NCBI RefSeq assembly: GCF_004792415.1
Contig: NZ_CP038853.1
Span: 1,922,001-1,986,000, forward strand
Direction: 5' to 3'
Source of the DNA: Pantoea vagans
Lineage (GTDB): Bacteria; Pseudomonadota; Gammaproteobacteria; Enterobacterales; Enterobacteriaceae
Length of the DNA stretch: 64,000 bases
The notes beneath the pieces are model-generated. The model worked only from the letters and a program-made list of their open reading frames with translations. It ran no database searches and was not told where the DNA came from. This document shows positions 36,880 through 47,086 of the stretch, one piece after another (position 1 is the first letter of the stretch; each line of letters starts with the position of its first letter). The translations under genes and the position numbers were made by a program.

Positions 36880-37226
36880 TGAAAGGTCGTAAGTTATGGC
36901 GCAAGCCTGATGAAGGTAAGCTGATGGGCGTCTGCGCGGGTCTGGCGGAGTATCTCGACATCCCGGTTCGCCTGCTGCGGGTTATTGTGGTGTTATCGCT
37001 GTTCTTTGGACTGTTTGTCTTTACGGTGATCGCCTACTTCGTGCTGGGTTTTGTGCTGGATGAGAAGCCTGCCAACGCCAGTGACGGCGAACGCCAGCCA
37101 ACCGCCAGCGAGTTGCTGGATCAGCTGGAGAGCACCCTGCAACGGGATGAGCGCAATGTGCGCGACCTGGAGCGCTATGTCACGTCTGAAACCTTCAGCG
37201 TGCGCAGCCGCTTCCGCCAGATTTAA
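36876..37226 (+). CDS. pspC: phage shock protein C
   Basis: 116-residue inner-membrane protein with the PspC domain (KLMGVCAGLAEYLDIPVRLLR), a transmembrane segment (about 42-66) and a C-terminal leucine-rich region. It is the sensory partner of PspB. Translation is coupled to pspB by a four-base overlap. Confidence 0.95.
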   Translation: MMKGRKLWRKPDEGKLMGVCAGLAEYLDIPVRLLRVIVVLSLFFGLFVFTVIAYFVLGFVLDEKPANASDGERQPTASELLDQLESTLQRDERNVRDLERYVTSETFSVRSRFRQI

Positions 37227-37280
37227 TTCTGCTATTGCCGGGCCTGTTTCAGGCCCGAACGCTGGCTCAATGGAGGTTTA

Positions 37281-37529
37281 ATGTCTTTTTCGCGATCCAC
37301 TGCTTTTCGTCACCGCGCGGCACCTGCATTGAAGTCGGCGGCTAAATTCATCATTATCAATGCTGTTACCTACGGTCCCGCTGGTGTGACTGGCTGGGCG
37401 GTGAAATCGGTAGCGCGACGCCCGTTACGTCTGTTGCTGGCTGTGGCACTGGAGCCACTGCTGAAACGCGTAATGAACCGGGTGGCTTCGCGCTTCATCA
37501 GGGAGAACGATGAAAAGACTACAAACTGA
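37281..37529 (+). CDS. pspD: phage shock protein D
   Basis: 82-residue small protein (E. coli 73) with a hydrophobic middle ([19 protein letters not shown]) and a basic C-terminal half. It lies in the PspD slot after pspC and overlaps ycjX by 20 bases. The function is minor or unknown even in E. coli. No pspE rhodanese gene follows. Confidence 0.85.
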   Translation: MSFSRSTAFRHRAAPALKSAAKFIIINAVTYGPAGVTGWAVKSVARRPLRLLLAVALEPLLKRVMNRVASRFIRENDEKTTN

Positions 37530-38907
37530 ATTAGTGGCGTTGATGAACCGTGGCGTCGATCGCCACCTGCGGCTGGCGGTAACCGGCTTAAGCCGCAGCG
37601 GTAAAACCGCTTTTATAACCTCACTGGTTAATCAGCTTTTAACGGTTCACAGCGGCGCACGTTTGCCGCTGTTTTCCGTTGTGCGGGATGAACGCCTGTT
37701 GGGCGTAAAACGGGTACCACAGCGTGACATGGGCACGGCACGTTTTACCTACGACGAAGGCCTGGCTCAGCTCTACAGCACGCCACCTGCCTGGCCCACG
37801 CCAACCCGCGGCGTCAGCGAAATGCGTCTTGCGCTGCGCTACCGGCCCAATGATTCACTGCTGCGCCACCTGAAAGAGACGGCGACGCTCTATCTTGAGA
37901 TTGTCGACTATCCCGGCGAATGGCTGCTGGATCTGCCGATGCTGGCGCAGGATTACCTCGCCTGGTCCCGACTGATGAACGGTCTGCTGCAGGGCGACCG
38001 CGCTGAGTGGGCTAAGCCGTGGCGCGCACTCTGCGAAAAACTCGACCCGCTTGCCCCCGCCGATGAAACCCAGCTGGCGGAAATTGCTGCCGCCTGGACC
38101 GACTACCTGCATCGCTGTAAAATGGAAGGCTTACACTTTATTCAGCCCGGCCGCTTCGTGCTGCCTGGCGATATGGCCGGTGCGCCTGCGCTGCAGTTCT
38201 TCCCCTGGCCGACCTCTGATGAGGCGCAACTGACTAAACTGGCGCAGGCGGACAAAGGCAGTAACTTCAGCATGCTGCAGCAGCGTTTTAACTACTATTG
38301 CCAGCATGTGGTGAAAGGCTTCTATAAGAATCACTTCCTGCGGTTTGATCGCCAGATTGTACTGGTTGACTGCCTGCAGCCGCTGAATAGCGGTCCCCAG
38401 GCGTTTAACGATATGCGGCTGGCGCTTACGCAACTGATGCAGAGTTTTCATTACGGTCAGCGCACCCTGTTCCGCAGGCTGTTCTCACCGGTAATCGACA
38501 AATTACTCTTTGCCGCTACCAAGGCGGACCACATTACCAGCGATCAGCATGGCAACATGGTCTCCCTGCTGCAGCAACTGGTGCAGGATGCCTGGCAAAA
38601 CGCGGCGTTTGAAGGCATCAGTATGGACTGCATCGGGCTGGCGTCGGTGCAGGCGACGCAGAGCGGGCTGGTCGATCACCGTGGCGAGAAGATCCCGGCC
38701 CTGCGCGGTCATCGTCTGACCGATGGCGAGCCGCTCACCGTCTATCCCGGCGAATTACCGCCGCGCCTGCCCGGTAATGCCTTCTGGCAGCAGCAGGGCT
38801 TTCAGTTTGAACAGTTCCGGCCGCAGCAGCTCGACGTTGATCGTCCGCTGCCGCATATCCGCATGGATGCCGCGCTGGAATTTTTATTGGGAGATAAATT
38901 GCGATGA
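37510..38907 (+). CDS. ycjX: YcjX, DUF463 P-loop protein
   Basis: 465-residue cytosolic NTPase-like protein. Walker A is [11 protein letters not shown] (about 25-35). The family belongs to the stress-induced psp-linked group and binds GTP in characterised members. It overlaps pspD upstream, and its end overlaps the ycjF start by four bases (ATGA type), so pspABCD-ycjXF is a single transcription unit. The cellular role is not known. Confidence 0.93.
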   Translation: MKRLQTELVALMNRGVDRHLRLAVTGLSRSGKTAFITSLVNQLLTVHSGARLPLFSVVRDERLLGVKRVPQRDMGTARFTYDEGLAQLYSTPPAWPTPTRGVSEMRLALRYRPNDSLLRHLKETATLYLEIVDYPGEWLLDLPMLAQDYLAWSRLMNGLLQGDRAEWAKPWRALCEKLDPLAPADETQLAEIAAAWTDYLHRCKMEGLHFIQPGRFVLPGDMAGAPALQFFPWPTSDEAQLTKLAQADKGSNFSMLQQRFNYYCQHVVKGFYKNHFLRFDRQIVLVDCLQPLNSGPQAFNDMRLALTQLMQSFHYGQRTLFRRLFSPVIDKLLFAATKADHITSDQHGNMVSLLQQLVQDAWQNAAFEGISMDCIGLASVQATQSGLVDHRGEKIPALRGHRLTDGEPLTVYPGELPPRLPGNAFWQQQGFQFEQFRPQQLDVDRPLPHIRMDAALEFLLGDKLR

Positions 38908-39965
38908 ACGATCCGCTGAAGCCGCGTATCGATTTTGCCCGTCCGCTGGATGAGAGCAGCACGACGCCGCTGCGCCCGGCGCAGACCTTTGAAGCCGAAG
39001 CGCAGGCTGCATTTCTGGCGGTGCAGGATGAGGATGCCGCCGTTGAAGAGGAGGGCGCAGGTGAGCGGGCGGTGGAAGCCGCGCTGAAGCCTAAGCGCAG
39101 TCTGTGGCGTAAAATGGTGACGGCAGGCGCACTGCTGTTTGGCGTCAGCGTGATTGCACAGGGTGTACAGTGGACGCACGATGCCTGGCTGGCCCGCGAC
39201 TGGTTTTCGCTGGGCAGCGGCGTGGCAGGTGGCCTGATTGTGCTGGCGGGTGTGGGTGCGCTGACCACCGAGTGGCGTCGCCTCTATCAGTTGCGTCAGC
39301 GCGCGGAAGAGCGGGATGTGGGCCGCGAGCTGCTGCACAGTCATGGCATCGGCAAAGGCCGCGCATTCTGCGAAAAGCTGGCGCAGCAGGCGGAGCTGGA
39401 TCAGGCGCATCCGGCCCTGCAGCGCTGGCATGCTTCACTGCATGAAACCCACAATGACAGTGAAATTGTCCGTTTATATGCACAGCTGGTGCAGCCAGTG
39501 CTGGATCGCCAGGCGCGACGCGAGATCAGCCGTCATGCAGCGGAAGCCACACTGATGATTGCGGTCAGCCCGCTGGCGCTGGTGGATATGGCGTTTATCG
39601 CCTGGCGTAATCTGCGGCTGGTCAACCGTATCGCGGCAATCTATGGCATCGAGCTGGGCTACTTCAGCCGCATCCGGCTATTCCGTCTGGTGCTGCTTAA
39701 TATGGCCTTTGCCGGCGCGTCTGAGCTGGTGCGGGAAGTGGGTATGGACTGGATGTCGCAGGATATCGCCGCCCGGCTTTCCACGCGTGCCGCGCAGGGT
39801 ATTGGTGCAGGTTTATTAACCGCCAGACTGGGTATCAAAGCGATGGAGCTTTGCCGTCCGTTGCCCTGGCTGGAGCAGGATAAGCCAAGGCTCGGCGACT
39901 TTCGTCGTGAACTGCTGGGGCAGATGAAAGAGGCGCTGCAGAAGGGCGGCAATAAGTCAGCCTGA
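38904..39965 (+). CDS. ycjF: YcjF, DUF697 inner-membrane protein
   Basis: 353 residues (E. coli 353). The N-terminal third is cytosolic and low-complexity, followed by two adjacent hydrophobic segments (about 70-90 and 100-120) and a C-terminal DUF697 domain with [19 protein letters not shown]. It is always paired with YcjX. A strong terminator follows the stop, shared with the convergent glucosyltransferase gene. Confidence 0.93.
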   Translation: MNDPLKPRIDFARPLDESSTTPLRPAQTFEAEAQAAFLAVQDEDAAVEEEGAGERAVEAALKPKRSLWRKMVTAGALLFGVSVIAQGVQWTHDAWLARDWFSLGSGVAGGLIVLAGVGALTTEWRRLYQLRQRAEERDVGRELLHSHGIGKGRAFCEKLAQQAELDQAHPALQRWHASLHETHNDSEIVRLYAQLVQPVLDRQARREISRHAAEATLMIAVSPLALVDMAFIAWRNLRLVNRIAAIYGIELGYFSRIRLFRLVLLNMAFAGASELVREVGMDWMSQDIAARLSTRAAQGIGAGLLTARLGIKAMELCRPLPWLEQDKPRLGDFRRELLGQMKEALQKGGNKSA

Positions 39966-39982
39966 ATCTCTGTTGGATGATA

Positions 39983-40007
39983 AAGGCGGCCTGGCCGCCT
40001 TTTTTTA
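39983..40007. terminator. terminator after ycjF, overlapping the end of the glucosyltransferase gene
   Basis: AAGGCGGCC and GGCCGCCTT form a tight stem followed by seven T on the plus strand. On the minus strand the run of A precedes it, and the glucosyltransferase stop codon lies within the T-run. Confidence 0.88.
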
Positions 40008-41426
40008 GTGTGGCTGGCGCAGGACCTGCCTCGAATCGATAATCAGGCATTTACCCGGACACGCCGCTTCATCGGTGATAACCGGATTCGCTGGCAGCGT
40101 AAAGGCCATTCCGTTTTTCTCCCGGATAAAATGCGCCATCCCGGCGAATGTCCATGACATGCTCAGCCCAAGCCCACCGAAATCATCATATTTTCGTAAC
40201 GTCGCAACCTTCGGCAAATACTCGCCAGTCAGGCGATAATAGAGTGCGCCATTGAAATCTTTCGGCACCTGCTGAATGATCGCCTGATCGAGCAGGGCAA
40301 ACTCTTTGCGAGCCGGAACTGAATAACCGTTGATCAGATGGCTTATCGTCAGCGAGCCAGCCACTATCACCAGCAGCGCATAGAATGGCTTTTTCCATTT
40401 TAACTTTTTGCTGATTTCAAACAGGCCGAGAATAAATGCGCTGGTGGTTATCAGCGCACCGGCAATCAATGTCCGGTAAGCGGCCATGCTTTCGCTGACA
40501 ATCAGATTAGGCAGTGCGGCAATCAGCAGTAAGACAAACATCAGATAAAATTTGTCGTTGCCCGCGGCTTTAATTTTCTTCAGGCCAAAACCAATAATGA
40601 TCGAAGAAATGATCACCGATACCGTTTTTGCGCCGAGGTCAAAGTTGCAGATCACGTTCTTCAGGTATTCGGTAAAAAACCATTTCAGTTTAACCAGGAT
40701 GTCGTAGCTGAATGCCGAGCGTGGCAGCGTATGACCATAAAGCTGGACGGGCAGCACCTTCGAGGCGATTAGCGCTGCAAACATGCCTGCGCCCAGCACC
40801 ATCAGTGAGATGAGCGCCTGTTTCTTATCAATTTTCCGCACGGAAAAGCAGAGGTGCAGCGCAGCAAAGAAGGTAAAGCTCATCGCAGCCGGTTGATAGA
40901 GACAGAAAGCGATTGTCAGCAGGCAGAATGCTGACAGGCGGGCGGGGATGCCCGGTTTAATCGACCAACGGTAGCTGGCACTCGCCAGTAAAATCGCAGC
41001 GATATAGGGGAAACAGGATGCCCATGCAACGTAAACCTGGAATGAAGGGAGCAGACAAAGCAATAATGCAAAAGTAATTCGCTGAGCCTGATTCTCCAGC
41101 AGTGCCTCTTTCTGACACAGGCTGTAGATGTAATACCCGGTAAAAATAAGCAAAACAATCGCGACTGAACGCAGCAGTGCCAGCTTTTCTACGCTCTCCA
41201 CCAGAAATGAGGCGCTGTACTGAATGATCCCATACACCGGCCTGCCGGATAACGTATCCCAGTTTAAAATACTCAGCCTGTCAAAGTTAGCCCAGTAGAG
41301 ATTCGTCCAGTCATCGGTATAGGCGTACTGGGTTAAATAAGCAGGGCTGTAAGCAATCAGAAAAACTACCGCAATAAGTAAAAAAACCTTACGACGTGTC
41401 AGTCCGGTATCAGTGGCGAACATCAT
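40005..41426 (-). CDS. GtrC-type O-antigen glucosyltransferase (Glucos_trans_II-like)
   Basis: 473-residue polytopic membrane protein (about 10 hydrophobic segments). An acidic YTDDW motif lies in the first periplasmic loop (about 36-40), and a C-terminal soluble domain (about 370-473) is present. This is the architecture of serotype-specific Gtr enzymes that transfer glucose from undecaprenyl-phosphate glucose to O-antigen in the periplasm. Third gene of the gtrA-gtrB-gtr cluster, 47 bases after gtrB. The third protein is variable between strains, so the linkage formed cannot be read from the sequence. Confidence 0.82.
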   Translation of the reverse strand: MMFATDTGLTRRKVFLLIAVVFLIAYSPAYLTQYAYTDDWTNLYWANFDRLSILNWDTLSGRPVYGIIQYSASFLVESVEKLALLRSVAIVLLIFTGYYIYSLCQKEALLENQAQRITFALLLCLLPSFQVYVAWASCFPYIAAILLASASYRWSIKPGIPARLSAFCLLTIAFCLYQPAAMSFTFFAALHLCFSVRKIDKKQALISLMVLGAGMFAALIASKVLPVQLYGHTLPRSAFSYDILVKLKWFFTEYLKNVICNFDLGAKTVSVIISSIIIGFGLKKIKAAGNDKFYLMFVLLLIAALPNLIVSESMAAYRTLIAGALITTSAFILGLFEISKKLKWKKPFYALLVIVAGSLTISHLINGYSVPARKEFALLDQAIIQQVPKDFNGALYYRLTGEYLPKVATLRKYDDFGGLGLSMSWTFAGMAHFIREKNGMAFTLPANPVITDEAACPGKCLIIDSRQVLRQPH

Positions 41427-41473
41427 TCATCCTTTTTTAATCTGGCCATCTTCTCTGCGTCTGAACGGGCAGT

Positions 41474-42424
41474 TTAATCCGTGTTCTGAGGCGGGTTTAG
41501 TCTGGTCGTCGCGGATTTTCGCAAAATATAGCGAGGCCGGTTTTTGGTTTCCATATAGATGCGGCCAATATATTCACCCAACACGCCAATGCCAATAAGC
41601 TGAACCCCACCGAGAAACAGCACCGAAACCAGAATAGAGGGGTAACCCGGCACCGGATTACCAAACAGCAGTTTATCCACGATCATCCAGAGTCCATACA
41701 GGAAGGCCAGCGAGGCCACCAGAAAGCCCAGATATGACCAGATGCGTAGCGGAACGGTTGAGAATGAGGTCAGTCCCTCCAGCGCAAGATTCCACAGCTT
41801 CCAGCCGCCGAATTTACTGCGGCCTGCGATCCGCTCAGTGCGCACATATTCCACGATGTCCGTCTGTCCGCCGACCCAGCTCAGAATGCCCTTCATAAAG
41901 AGATTCTTCTCGGGCAGCAGCTTAATGTTCTCAACCACTTCACGTGACATCAGCCGGAAATCACCGACGTTCTCCTCTATCTGCGGATCGCTGATGCTGT
42001 TGTGCAGTTTATAAAACCAGTGCGCTGTTTTACGTTTGAGGTGACCATCGGCACGTCTGTCAATCCGCTTGGCTAACACGATATCAGCGCCTGCCTGCCA
42101 TTTACGGATCATGTCGGGAATAATCGTGATCGGATCCTGCAAATCCACATCAATCGGGATCACGGCCTCGCCGGTGGCGGCTTCCAGGCCGGCAAACAGT
42201 GCCGGTTCCTTGCCGAAATTACGAATAAACGACAGACTGCGCACCAGCGGATCGCGCTGGCTCAGCTGGGATATCAGTTTATAGGTTGCGTCTGTGCTGC
42301 CATCATCGATAAAAACAATCTCAACCTGCCACTCTGCCAGCGCTTCATATTTTCTGACCGCATCATAAAAAAGAGGGATAACCTCCTCTTCATTAAATAC
42401 CGGCACCACCAAAGAGATTTTCAT
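41474..42424 (-). CDS. gtrB: bactoprenol glucosyltransferase GtrB
   Basis: 316-residue family-2 glycosyltransferase that makes undecaprenyl-phosphate glucose on the cytosolic face. The N-terminus [19 protein letters not shown], the catalytic DVDLQDP (residues about 93-99) and two C-terminal membrane helices (about 230-300) are typical. A longer frame upstream to 42592 is a shadow over gtrA. The gtrA stop and gtrB start share one base (TAATG). Confidence 0.93.
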   Translation of the reverse strand: MKISLVVPVFNEEEVIPLFYDAVRKYEALAEWQVEIVFIDDGSTDATYKLISQLSQRDPLVRSLSFIRNFGKEPALFAGLEAATGEAVIPIDVDLQDPITIIPDMIRKWQAGADIVLAKRIDRRADGHLKRKTAHWFYKLHNSISDPQIEENVGDFRLMSREVVENIKLLPEKNLFMKGILSWVGGQTDIVEYVRTERIAGRSKFGGWKLWNLALEGLTSFSTVPLRIWSYLGFLVASLAFLYGLWMIVDKLLFGNPVPGYPSILVSVLFLGGVQLIGIGVLGEYIGRIYMETKNRPRYILRKSATTRLNPPQNTD

Positions 42425-42780
42425 TATTCTCCCTTGAAGACGATAAAGCGGGAAAAAAGAAAGCCACACACCAGGCTGATAGCCGATGAGGTGACAAGGG
42501 TAATAATCGGATAGAGGCCTAATCGATCGGCCAGATAACCCACGCTGAATGCCATCGCACCCATAAAAACGACGTAAAGAATATAACGCCACGCGGTCGC
42601 CTGCTGTTTAAAGGTCCAGCGCGCATTCACAAAGAAAGAGAAGGTAACGGCCATGCAAAAGGCAATCAGGTTAGCGGTCGACTGCATGAGACCCAGGCTC
42701 AGGACGATGAAAAAGGTCACCCAGTGAATCAGGGTATTAACCATACCCACAGTCAGATATTTTGCGAAGAAAGTCAGCAT
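42424..42780 (-). CDS. gtrA: bactoprenol-linked glucose flippase GtrA
   Basis: 118-residue protein with four membrane helices (GtrA/DPMS family). It flips undecaprenyl-phosphate glucose across the inner membrane. First gene of the gtr cluster. The cluster lies between ycjF and tyrR, which are adjacent in E. coli, so it is an insertion into conserved DNA. No integrase or flanking repeat is visible here. Confidence 0.9.
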   Translation of the reverse strand: MLTFFAKYLTVGMVNTLIHWVTFFIVLSLGLMQSTANLIAFCMAVTFSFFVNARWTFKQQATAWRYILYVVFMGAMAFSVGYLADRLGLYPIITLVTSSAISLVCGFLFSRFIVFKGE

Positions 42781-43009
42781 TTTATAATCAATTCTAATCA
42801 GTTATGAAAAATATACCCTGGTTAGCCCGCAATCAACAGTCCGGTGCTGACAAAGACTGACATTCAACCGGCAATGACAGTCGACAGCAGGTCCGTACAA
42901 AAGTCCACCATACGCGCTGTAACTGTCAACATTTCCTGACAGATACCTTTCTGCAGGTGCGCCACATAGCGTATTATTGTTTTATCTGAACCTGATTAAG
43001 GCGAACGCA

Positions 43010-44575
43010 ATGCGTCTGGAAGTGTTCTGTCAGGACCGTATCGGTCTGACGCGTGAACTGCTTGACCTGCTGGTGGCACGCAACATTGATTTACGCGGTA
43101 TCGAAATCACGGCGCTGGGCCGCATCTACCTGAACTTTTCAGCACTGGAATTTGACGCCTTCAGTAATCTGATGGCGGAAATCCGCCGTACACCCGGCGT
43201 AACAGATGTGCGCACGGTGACGTACATGCCCTCTGAACGGGAGCATCGCGCGCTGAGTGCGCTGCTGGTGGCGATGCCGGATCCGGTTTTCTCCATCGAC
43301 CTGAAAAGCAAGGTTGAGCTGGCCAATCCGGCCGCTCAGAACCTGTTTAATCTCGATGAAGAGAAGATGCGCAACTTTAGCGCCGGTCATCTGATTAACG
43401 GCTTTAATTTCCTGCGCTGGCTGGAGAGCGATCGGGTTGAGGCGCAGGCCCAGCATGTCGTCATTGAGGGGCGTGATTTTCTGATGGAAGCGCGTCCTAT
43501 CTATCTGCCGGGTGAAGAGGGCCAGAGTGACAGGCCGGTTGGGGCGATGGTAATGCTGAAGTCGACAGCCCGCATGGGCCGACAGTTGCAGAATCTGGTG
43601 GTCACCGACGAATCGGAGTTTGACCATATCATTGCCGTCACGCCGAAGATGCGTCAGGTCGTTGATCAGGCGCGCAAACTGGCGATGCTCGATGCGCCGC
43701 TACTGATTGTTGGCGACACCGGCACCGGGAAAGATATGCTGGCACGCGCCTGCCATCTGCGTAGTGCCCGCGGAAAAAATCCTTTCCTGGCGCTGAACTG
43801 TGCCTCTCTGCCCGACGACGTGGCGGAAAGCGAGCTGTTTGGTCATGCTGCCGGCGCTTATCCGAATGCGCTGGAAGGCAAGAAAGGCTTTTTCGAGCAG
43901 GCCAATGGCGGATCGGTTCTGCTGGATGAGATTGGCGAGATGTCGCCAAGAATGCAGACGAAGCTACTGCGTTTTCTGAATGACGGCACTTTCCGTCGCG
44001 TCGGTGAAGAGCATGAAGTGCATGTCAATGTGCGGGTGATCTGCGCCACGCAGAAGAACCTGATTGAACTGGTGCAGCGCGGGGAGTTCCGCGAGGATCT
44101 CTTCTACCGTCTCAATGTGCTGACGCTGCAGCTGCCACCGTTGCGCGACCGTCCACAGGATATTCTGCCACTGACCGAGATGTTTGTGGCCCGCTTTGCG
44201 GATGAGCAGGGGATGGCGCGTCCGCGTCTCTCGCCACAGCTCAATGCGTTTCTGACCCGTTATGCCTGGCCTGGCAACGTGCGTCAGCTAAAAAATTCCC
44301 TTTACCGCGCATTAACGCAGCTGGAAGGCTACGAACTGCGTCCGCAGGATATCGTGTTGCCTGAACAGGCGCTGGATGTGTCACTGGGGGATGAGGCGCT
44401 GGAAGGCACGCTGGATCAGATCACCAGCCGTTTCGAACGTTCAATTCTGACGCGGCTTTATCTCTCATATCCCAGCACCCGAAAACTGGCAAAACGGCTG
44501 GGCGTGTCGCACACCGCGATTGCCAATAAGCTGCGGGAATATGGTCTGGGGCAGAAGCGCAACGAAAGCGAATAA
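43010..44575 (+). CDS. tyrR: transcriptional regulator TyrR
   Basis: 521 residues (E. coli 513). Order: N-terminal ACT domain (about 1-70), PAS (about 78-190), AAA+ domain with Walker A GDTGTGKD (about 233-240), and C-terminal helix-turn-helix STRKLAKRLGVSHTAIANKL. It controls aromatic amino-acid biosynthesis and transport with tyrosine, phenylalanine or tryptophan. The place of the sigma-54 GAFTGA loop is taken by GAYPNA, so it works with sigma-70, as in E. coli. The start MRLEVFCQDRIG is the conserved N-terminus; an upstream ATG at 42977 is rejected. Confidence 0.95.
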   Translation: MRLEVFCQDRIGLTRELLDLLVARNIDLRGIEITALGRIYLNFSALEFDAFSNLMAEIRRTPGVTDVRTVTYMPSEREHRALSALLVAMPDPVFSIDLKSKVELANPAAQNLFNLDEEKMRNFSAGHLINGFNFLRWLESDRVEAQAQHVVIEGRDFLMEARPIYLPGEEGQSDRPVGAMVMLKSTARMGRQLQNLVVTDESEFDHIIAVTPKMRQVVDQARKLAMLDAPLLIVGDTGTGKDMLARACHLRSARGKNPFLALNCASLPDDVAESELFGHAAGAYPNALEGKKGFFEQANGGSVLLDEIGEMSPRMQTKLLRFLNDGTFRRVGEEHEVHVNVRVICATQKNLIELVQRGEFREDLFYRLNVLTLQLPPLRDRPQDILPLTEMFVARFADEQGMARPRLSPQLNAFLTRYAWPGNVRQLKNSLYRALTQLEGYELRPQDIVLPEQALDVSLGDEALEGTLDQITSRFERSILTRLYLSYPSTRKLAKRLGVSHTAIANKLREYGLGQKRNESE

Positions 44576-44592
44576 GCGGCAAACAGAAGGTG

Positions 44593-44623
44593 AAAGCGGA
44601 TAACCGGGTTATCCGCTTTTTTT
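44593..44623. terminator. bidirectional terminator between tyrR and tpx
   Basis: AAAGCGGATAACC and GGTTATCCGCTTT form a near-perfect stem flanked by A and T runs. It serves both convergent genes. Confidence 0.88.
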
Positions 44624-44624
44624 A

Positions 44625-45128
44625 TTACTTCAGCGCGGCCAGCGCAGCGTCGTAATCAGGCTCAGTGGTGATTTCATCCACCAGCTGGCTGTAGATCACT
44701 TTATCGTTCTCATCCAGCACGATCACTGCACGAGCAGTCAGACCTTCCAGCGCACCATCGGCAATTTCCACGCCATAATCATATTTAAACTCTGAGCCGC
44801 GCAGCGTCGACAGGGTCACTACGTTGCTCAGGTTTTCTGCGCCACAGAAACGTGACTGGGCAAACGGCAGATCCGCAGAAATACACAGCACCACCGTATT
44901 ATTCAGTTCGCTCGCGGCCTGATTGAATTTGCGCACTGATGAAGCACAGACGCCGGTATCAACACTCGGGAAAATGTTCAGAATTTTGCGTTTTCCTGCA
45001 TACTCAGAGAGCGCAACGTTGACCAGGTTTTTAGCGACCAGCGTGAAAGCTTTGGCTTTATCGCCAGCCTGAGGAAACTGACCAGCAACCGGTACGGCGT
45101 TACCCTGAAAATGAACAGTCTGAGACAT
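44625..45128 (-). CDS. tpx: thiol peroxidase
   Basis: 167-residue atypical 2-Cys peroxiredoxin that reduces lipid and hydrogen peroxides with thioredoxin. The peroxidatic cysteine is C61 ([12 protein letters not shown]) and the resolving cysteine is C95 (RFCGAENL), both at the E. coli positions. Conserved neighbour of tyrR and ycjG. Confidence 0.96.
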   Translation of the reverse strand: MSQTVHFQGNAVPVAGQFPQAGDKAKAFTLVAKNLVNVALSEYAGKRKILNIFPSVDTGVCASSVRKFNQAASELNNTVVLCISADLPFAQSRFCGAENLSNVVTLSTLRGSEFKYDYGVEIADGALEGLTARAVIVLDENDKVIYSQLVDEITTEPDYDAALAALK

Positions 45129-45274
45129 AGTGATTCCTTTTGATGAGAAAAAATATCCAACACAAAACGGCTAAAGATAGCCGTTGTTTATGACATAAAT
45201 GTTAAGGGTTTACGAGTTCAATTGTTGAATTTGACGTGGCGGTCTGCCACTACGTCCTGCATTGTGGAGTGGAA

Positions 45275-46258
45275 ATGAGAACGGTAAAAAGTTATCCCGA
45301 AGCCTGGCCATTGCATACGCCGTTTGTCATTGCCCGTGGAACGCGAACCGAAGTCAAAGTGGTGGTGGTTGAAATTGAGGAAGACGGCGTCAAAGGCGTC
45401 GGAGAAGCGACGCCTTATGCGCGCTACGGTGAAAGCGAAGCCTCGGTGCTGGCGCAAATCGCCACGCTGCTGCCCGCGCTGCAACAGGGCATGACGCGCG
45501 AAGCGCTGCAACAGGCACTGCCTGCTGGTGCTGCACGCAACGCCATTGACAGCGCACTGTGGGATCTCGCCGCACATCAGCAGCAGAGCAGCCTCTGGCA
45601 GCTTAGCGGCGTTAGCGCGCCTGAGGATGTGGTTACCGCACAGACCGTCAGTATCGATACCCCGGAGGCGATGGCCAGCAGCGCACTGGCGCTGTGGCAG
45701 CATGGTGCAACGCTGCTGAAGGTTAAGCTGGACGATGATTTCATCACCGAACGCCTGATGGCGATCCGCGCCGCCGTGCCGGACGCGACGCTGATTGTGG
45801 ATGCGAATGAGTCATGGCACGCCGAAGGCCTGGCGGCACGTTGTCAGCTGCTGGCCGATATCAATGTCGCGATGCTGGAGCAGCCTCTGCCCGCGGATGA
45901 GGATGCGGCACTGGAGAACTTTATCCATCCGTTACCAATCTGCGCGGATGAGAGCTGTCATACCCGCGAAAGCCTGGCGGCACTACGAGGTCGCTATGAG
46001 ATGGTCAACATTAAGCTGGATAAAACGGGCGGGCTGACCGAGGCGCTGGCGCTGGCCGATGCGGCTCAGCAGCAGGGTTTTACGGTGATGCTGGGCTGCA
46101 TGCTTTGTACCTCGCGGGCGATACGCGCTGCGTTGCCGCTGGTGCCGCAGACCCGCTTCGCCGATCTCGACGGGCCAACCTGGCTGGCGGTCGATGCAGA
46201 ACCGGCGATCAACGTGCGCAACGGTCAGCTGATTATTGCTGCCAGCGCAGCAGATTGA
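45275..46258 (+). CDS. ycjG: L-Ala-D/L-Glu epimerase
   Basis: 327-residue enolase-superfamily enzyme that epimerises L-Ala-D-Glu released from murein, making it usable. The KVKLD lysine motif (about 150-154), metal ligands in VDANES and ADESC, and the second lysine region MVNIKLDKTGG are present. Start MRTVKSYPEAWPLHTPF equals the E. coli N-terminus; GGAGTGG precedes it. Its 3' end overlaps the convergent mpaA end by 26 bases. It works with MpaA and MppA in peptidoglycan recycling. Confidence 0.94.
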   Translation: MRTVKSYPEAWPLHTPFVIARGTRTEVKVVVVEIEEDGVKGVGEATPYARYGESEASVLAQIATLLPALQQGMTREALQQALPAGAARNAIDSALWDLAAHQQQSSLWQLSGVSAPEDVVTAQTVSIDTPEAMASSALALWQHGATLLKVKLDDDFITERLMAIRAAVPDATLIVDANESWHAEGLAARCQLLADINVAMLEQPLPADEDAALENFIHPLPICADESCHTRESLAALRGRYEMVNIKLDKTGGLTEALALADAAQQQGFTVMLGCMLCTSRAIRAALPLVPQTRFADLDGPTWLAVDAEPAINVRNGQLIIAASAAD

Positions 46259-46946
46259 CCATCATCTCAAGGTAAGTCTCTGTGGCTTCATCCACGGAAA
46301 TCACCGGCATTTCAGCGGTGACGCAGGGCAGACTGAGATCGTGACACCAGCTGCCGAATGAGCCTGGCGTGTCATAGCCGACGCTGCTGACGCGGGGAAG
46401 GCCGGTGTGGCTGGCCAGCCAGCCGCCAATCTCCACCTGATGCGGATCGTCAATGCAGCCCAGCGGTTCATGCCATGAAACGATCCAGCACGGCTTAAGC
46501 TGATGAATCAGGGCACAGAGCGCCTGGGTTTCCGGTTCAGAGCCCGGATGCGTGCCGGTTGAGAGGGCCACATCACGCGCATCGGCCGCGCTGTTCCAGC
46601 GATACACCGTCTCGCCTGACTGCCAGTTTGCTGCCGGGAAGTTACGGTTGAGATCGACGCCATTTGCGTTAGCGCGCAGCCCAAGCTGACAGCCATCCGG
46701 ATTGACCGCTAATACCACATGGTGCCGACGCATGCCGTCGGGCAGCGTGCGTAATGCGGCGGAGAGCGTCGCGATGGCCGCATTCTCATCACCGTGGGTG
46801 CCGGCAAGGATCAGACCGCTGTCAGGGTCGCCGAGCGGAGCCGGAAACCACAGCAGCGGTGCGCCCAGCACAGAGCGGCCATACTGCTGATAGGGAACGT
46901 CAAGTTTGCCCCGCAGGGGTCGCGGATGGAGTGTTGACATACTCAT
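46233..46946 (-). CDS. mpaA: murein tripeptide amidase A
   Basis: 237-residue M14-family zinc carboxypeptidase, cytosolic. It splits the gamma-D-Glu-diaminopimelate bond of murein tripeptide. Zinc ligands are H and E in GTHGDEN and H in SWHEPLG; the catalytic glutamate is in TAEMP. The product L-Ala-D-Glu feeds YcjG encoded next door. Confidence 0.93.
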   Translation of the reverse strand: MSMSTLHPRPLRGKLDVPYQQYGRSVLGAPLLWFPAPLGDPDSGLILAGTHGDENAAIATLSAALRTLPDGMRRHHVVLAVNPDGCQLGLRANANGVDLNRNFPAANWQSGETVYRWNSAADARDVALSTGTHPGSEPETQALCALIHQLKPCWIVSWHEPLGCIDDPHQVEIGGWLASHTGLPRVSSVGYDTPGSFGSWCHDLSLPCVTAEMPVISVDEATETYLEMMVNLLRWQQ

Positions 46947-47086
46947 TTCCTCAAAGGGTTTTACTCAAAGTAGCGGAAAAGCCGTGCGCGGAAAATAGCT
47001 ATTTATCTGTCAGCCATTTGCGCTAAAGTGCCCTGCACAAGCTGTATCAGCAACAGACTGATGCAGCACTTCTTTGGGGTAAAGGA

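Noticed and set aside
43850..43900. Sigma-54 activation loop in TyrR
   Set aside because: The position reads GAYPNA rather than GAFTGA, so TyrR is not a sigma-54 activator.
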